The notes beneath the pieces are model-generated. The model worked only from the letters and a program-made list of their open reading frames with translations, searched no databases and had not been told where the DNA came from. Of a stretch of DNA of 14,230 nt, positions 13,245 through 14,230 are shown piece after piece. The first letter of the stretch is position 1, and every line of letters begins with the position of its first letter. Source of the stretch: Gaiella sp051003695 (GTDB lineage Bacteria; Actinomycetota; Thermoleophilia; Gaiellales; Gaiellaceae); the NCBI GenBank assembly GCA_051003695.1, contig JBPCLB010000168.1, positions 1 through 14,230 of the forward strand, given 5' to 3'. Position numbers and translations under genes: made by a program.

Positions 13245-14230
13245 GTGCTCGCTTTCTCTGCGGCTGCCCGGCCTGCGCGGCGTCCGAAGACGGCGCACTC
13301 GAGCAGCGAGTTCCCCATCATGCGGTTCCGCCCGTGGGTCCCGCCCGCGATCTCCCCGCAGGCGTAGACGCCCTCGAGGGTGGTCTCCGCGTTCGTGTCG
13401 ATCACGAGCCCGCCGTTCTGGTAATGGAGGACGGGGTAGGTGTAGAGCTTCTCCGTCAGCGGGTCGATCCCCCCGCTGCGAAACCGGCGCAGCATGTACG
13501 GGAGCGAGATGTCGGCATCGGCCTCCGGGATCCGGGTGGTGTCGAGCCAGACCGCAGGACGTCCGTCGGGCGTCTGGACGCCGCGGCCCGCGGCGACCTC
13601 GTCGACGATCGCCTGCGACACCGCGTCGCGAGGCCCGAGCGAGTCCGTGAACTCCTCCCCTTCGGCGTTGAGCAGCACCGCGCCGTATGCGCGCGTCGTT
13701 TCGGGAATCGAGTAGCCCTGCATCGTCGCCGGCCACGCGCCGCCGTTCGGGTGGTACTGGAGGGCGTCCAGATCCCGGGTCTCGGCTCCCGCTGCGCACG
13801 CGATCCGAGTCACCTCGCCGGTCGCGTTCGGGTGATTCGTCGACAGCTCGCCGCGCTTTGCCGCCTCGGCGAAGCATCGGCCTCCGGCCGCGAGCACGAC
13901 CGTTCCGGCCTCGACCGTCGCGGTGCCGGATGGGGTCTCGAACTCGGCTCGCCAACGAGCATCCAGCGGCGCGAGCGAGACCAGAGTGTGATGCGGGAGC
14001 TCGATTCCCGGCCCGCCCTCGTACGCCTCGCGCAACGCCTTCGTGATCCCGTGACCGGTTCGATCGCCGATCTGCAGCAGACGTTTCCGCGAAGCTCCCC
14101 CGCAGCGCGCCAGCCGGTAGCCCCCATTCTCTCGCGTGAAGGCGCAGCCGAGCTGCTCGAGCCAGTGGATCGCCGACGGCGCCTCGCAGGTGAGAAGCTC
14201 GACGAGAGCCGGGTCTGCGGTCTCGTGCGA
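13241..14230 (-). CDS. Fumarate reductase/succinate dehydrogenase-family flavoprotein (5' truncated)
   Basis: The frame is open to the right edge of the window, leaving 329 residues and lacking the N-terminal FAD-binding GxGxxG. The visible part is the capping and C-terminal FAD region of the FrdA/SdhA/NadB superfamily. It includes IGDRTGHGITKALREAY, DALQYHPNGG (substrate His), ETTRAYGAVLLN (catalytic Arg), PVLHYQNGGLVID (second His), GVYACGEIAGGTHGRNRMM (FAD and substrate Arg) and GNSLLECAVFGRRAG. Residues needed to hold a dicarboxylate and deliver hydride are therefore conserved. The usual RGEGG loop is RAYGA here, a departure from textbook SdhA/NadB. No iron-sulfur or cytochrome subunit is downstream; one could lie beyond the window. 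Its stop overlaps the fumarase alpha start (ATGA). L-aspartate oxidase is less likely since no nadA or nadC is nearby. Confidence 0.85.
   Translation of the reverse strand, partial: SHETADPALVELLTCEAPSAIHWLEQLGCAFTRENGGYRLARCGGASRKRLLQIGDRTGHGITKALREAYEGGPGIELPHHTLVSLAPLDARWRAEFETPSGTATVEAGTVVLAAGGRCFAEAAKRGELSTNHPNATGEVTRIACAAGAETRDLDALQYHPNGGAWPATMQGYSIPETTRAYGAVLLNAEGEEFTDSLGPRDAVSQAIVDEVAAGRGVQTPDGRPAVWLDTTRIPEADADISLPYMLRRFRSGGIDPLTEKLYTYPVLHYQNGGLVIDTNAETTLEGVYACGEIAGGTHGRNRMMGNSLLECAVFGRRAGRAAAEKAST

Noticed and set aside
1..14230. CRISPR arrays, insertion sequences, phage or toxin-antitoxin genes
   Set aside because: No regularly spaced repeats, transposase, integrase or recognisable defence motifs were seen on either strand.

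Overview
The window is uniformly GC-rich. Genes are packed with 4-bp ATGA/GTGA overlaps, and GTG starts are frequent. Protein style points to a high-GC actinobacterium: a secreted beta-propeller on a Lys-Pro stalk, a FlgD-type Ig protein, DUF4395, and no outer-membrane machinery. A Thermoleophilia/Gaiellales-like lineage is my best guess. That placement is inference from gene style; no marker gene is present.

Left part (1-6878) is a cell-envelope/polysaccharide region. A truncated gene enters from the left edge. It is followed by an 856-residue protein joining a GT4-like glycosyltransferase to a 14-helix Wzx-type flippase. Convergent to it is a five-gene minus-strand operon, in transcription order: secreted FlgD-Ig protein, O-antigen ligase/Wzy-type membrane protein, PIG-L (LmbE) deacetylase, a 63-residue membrane protein, and an N-acetylmuramoyl-L-alanine amidase. 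Together these suggest assembly, flipping, ligation and trimming of a surface glycan. A perfect 29-bp tandem duplication sits where the two convergent units meet.

Middle part (6879-10086): a 404-bp gene-free stretch carries two diverged copies of a hairpin-bearing REP-like unit. Then come a secreted seven-motif PQQ-type beta-propeller on a (KP)n stalk, a convergent PAPS-type sulfotransferase, and a divergently transcribed DUF4395 membrane protein with two CxxC motifs. The 33 bp between the last two hold TANNNT boxes suggesting leaderless transcription both ways.

Right part (10034-14230) is one minus-strand operon: fumarate-reductase-family flavoprotein (truncated by the window edge), class I fumarase-type hydro-lyase alpha and beta subunits, phosphosulfolactate synthase (ComA family), and a TauE/SafE transporter. 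ComA makes a sulfonated C3 acid from PEP and sulfite. Dephosphorylated, it is the sulfonate analogue of malate. Its tight coupling to a malate/fumarate-type dehydratase and a fumarate/succinate-type flavoenzyme is the most interesting feature here. It could be a sulfonate pathway (sulfolactate, sulfoacrylate, sulfopropionate), or housekeeping C4 enzymes that share an operon with ComA.
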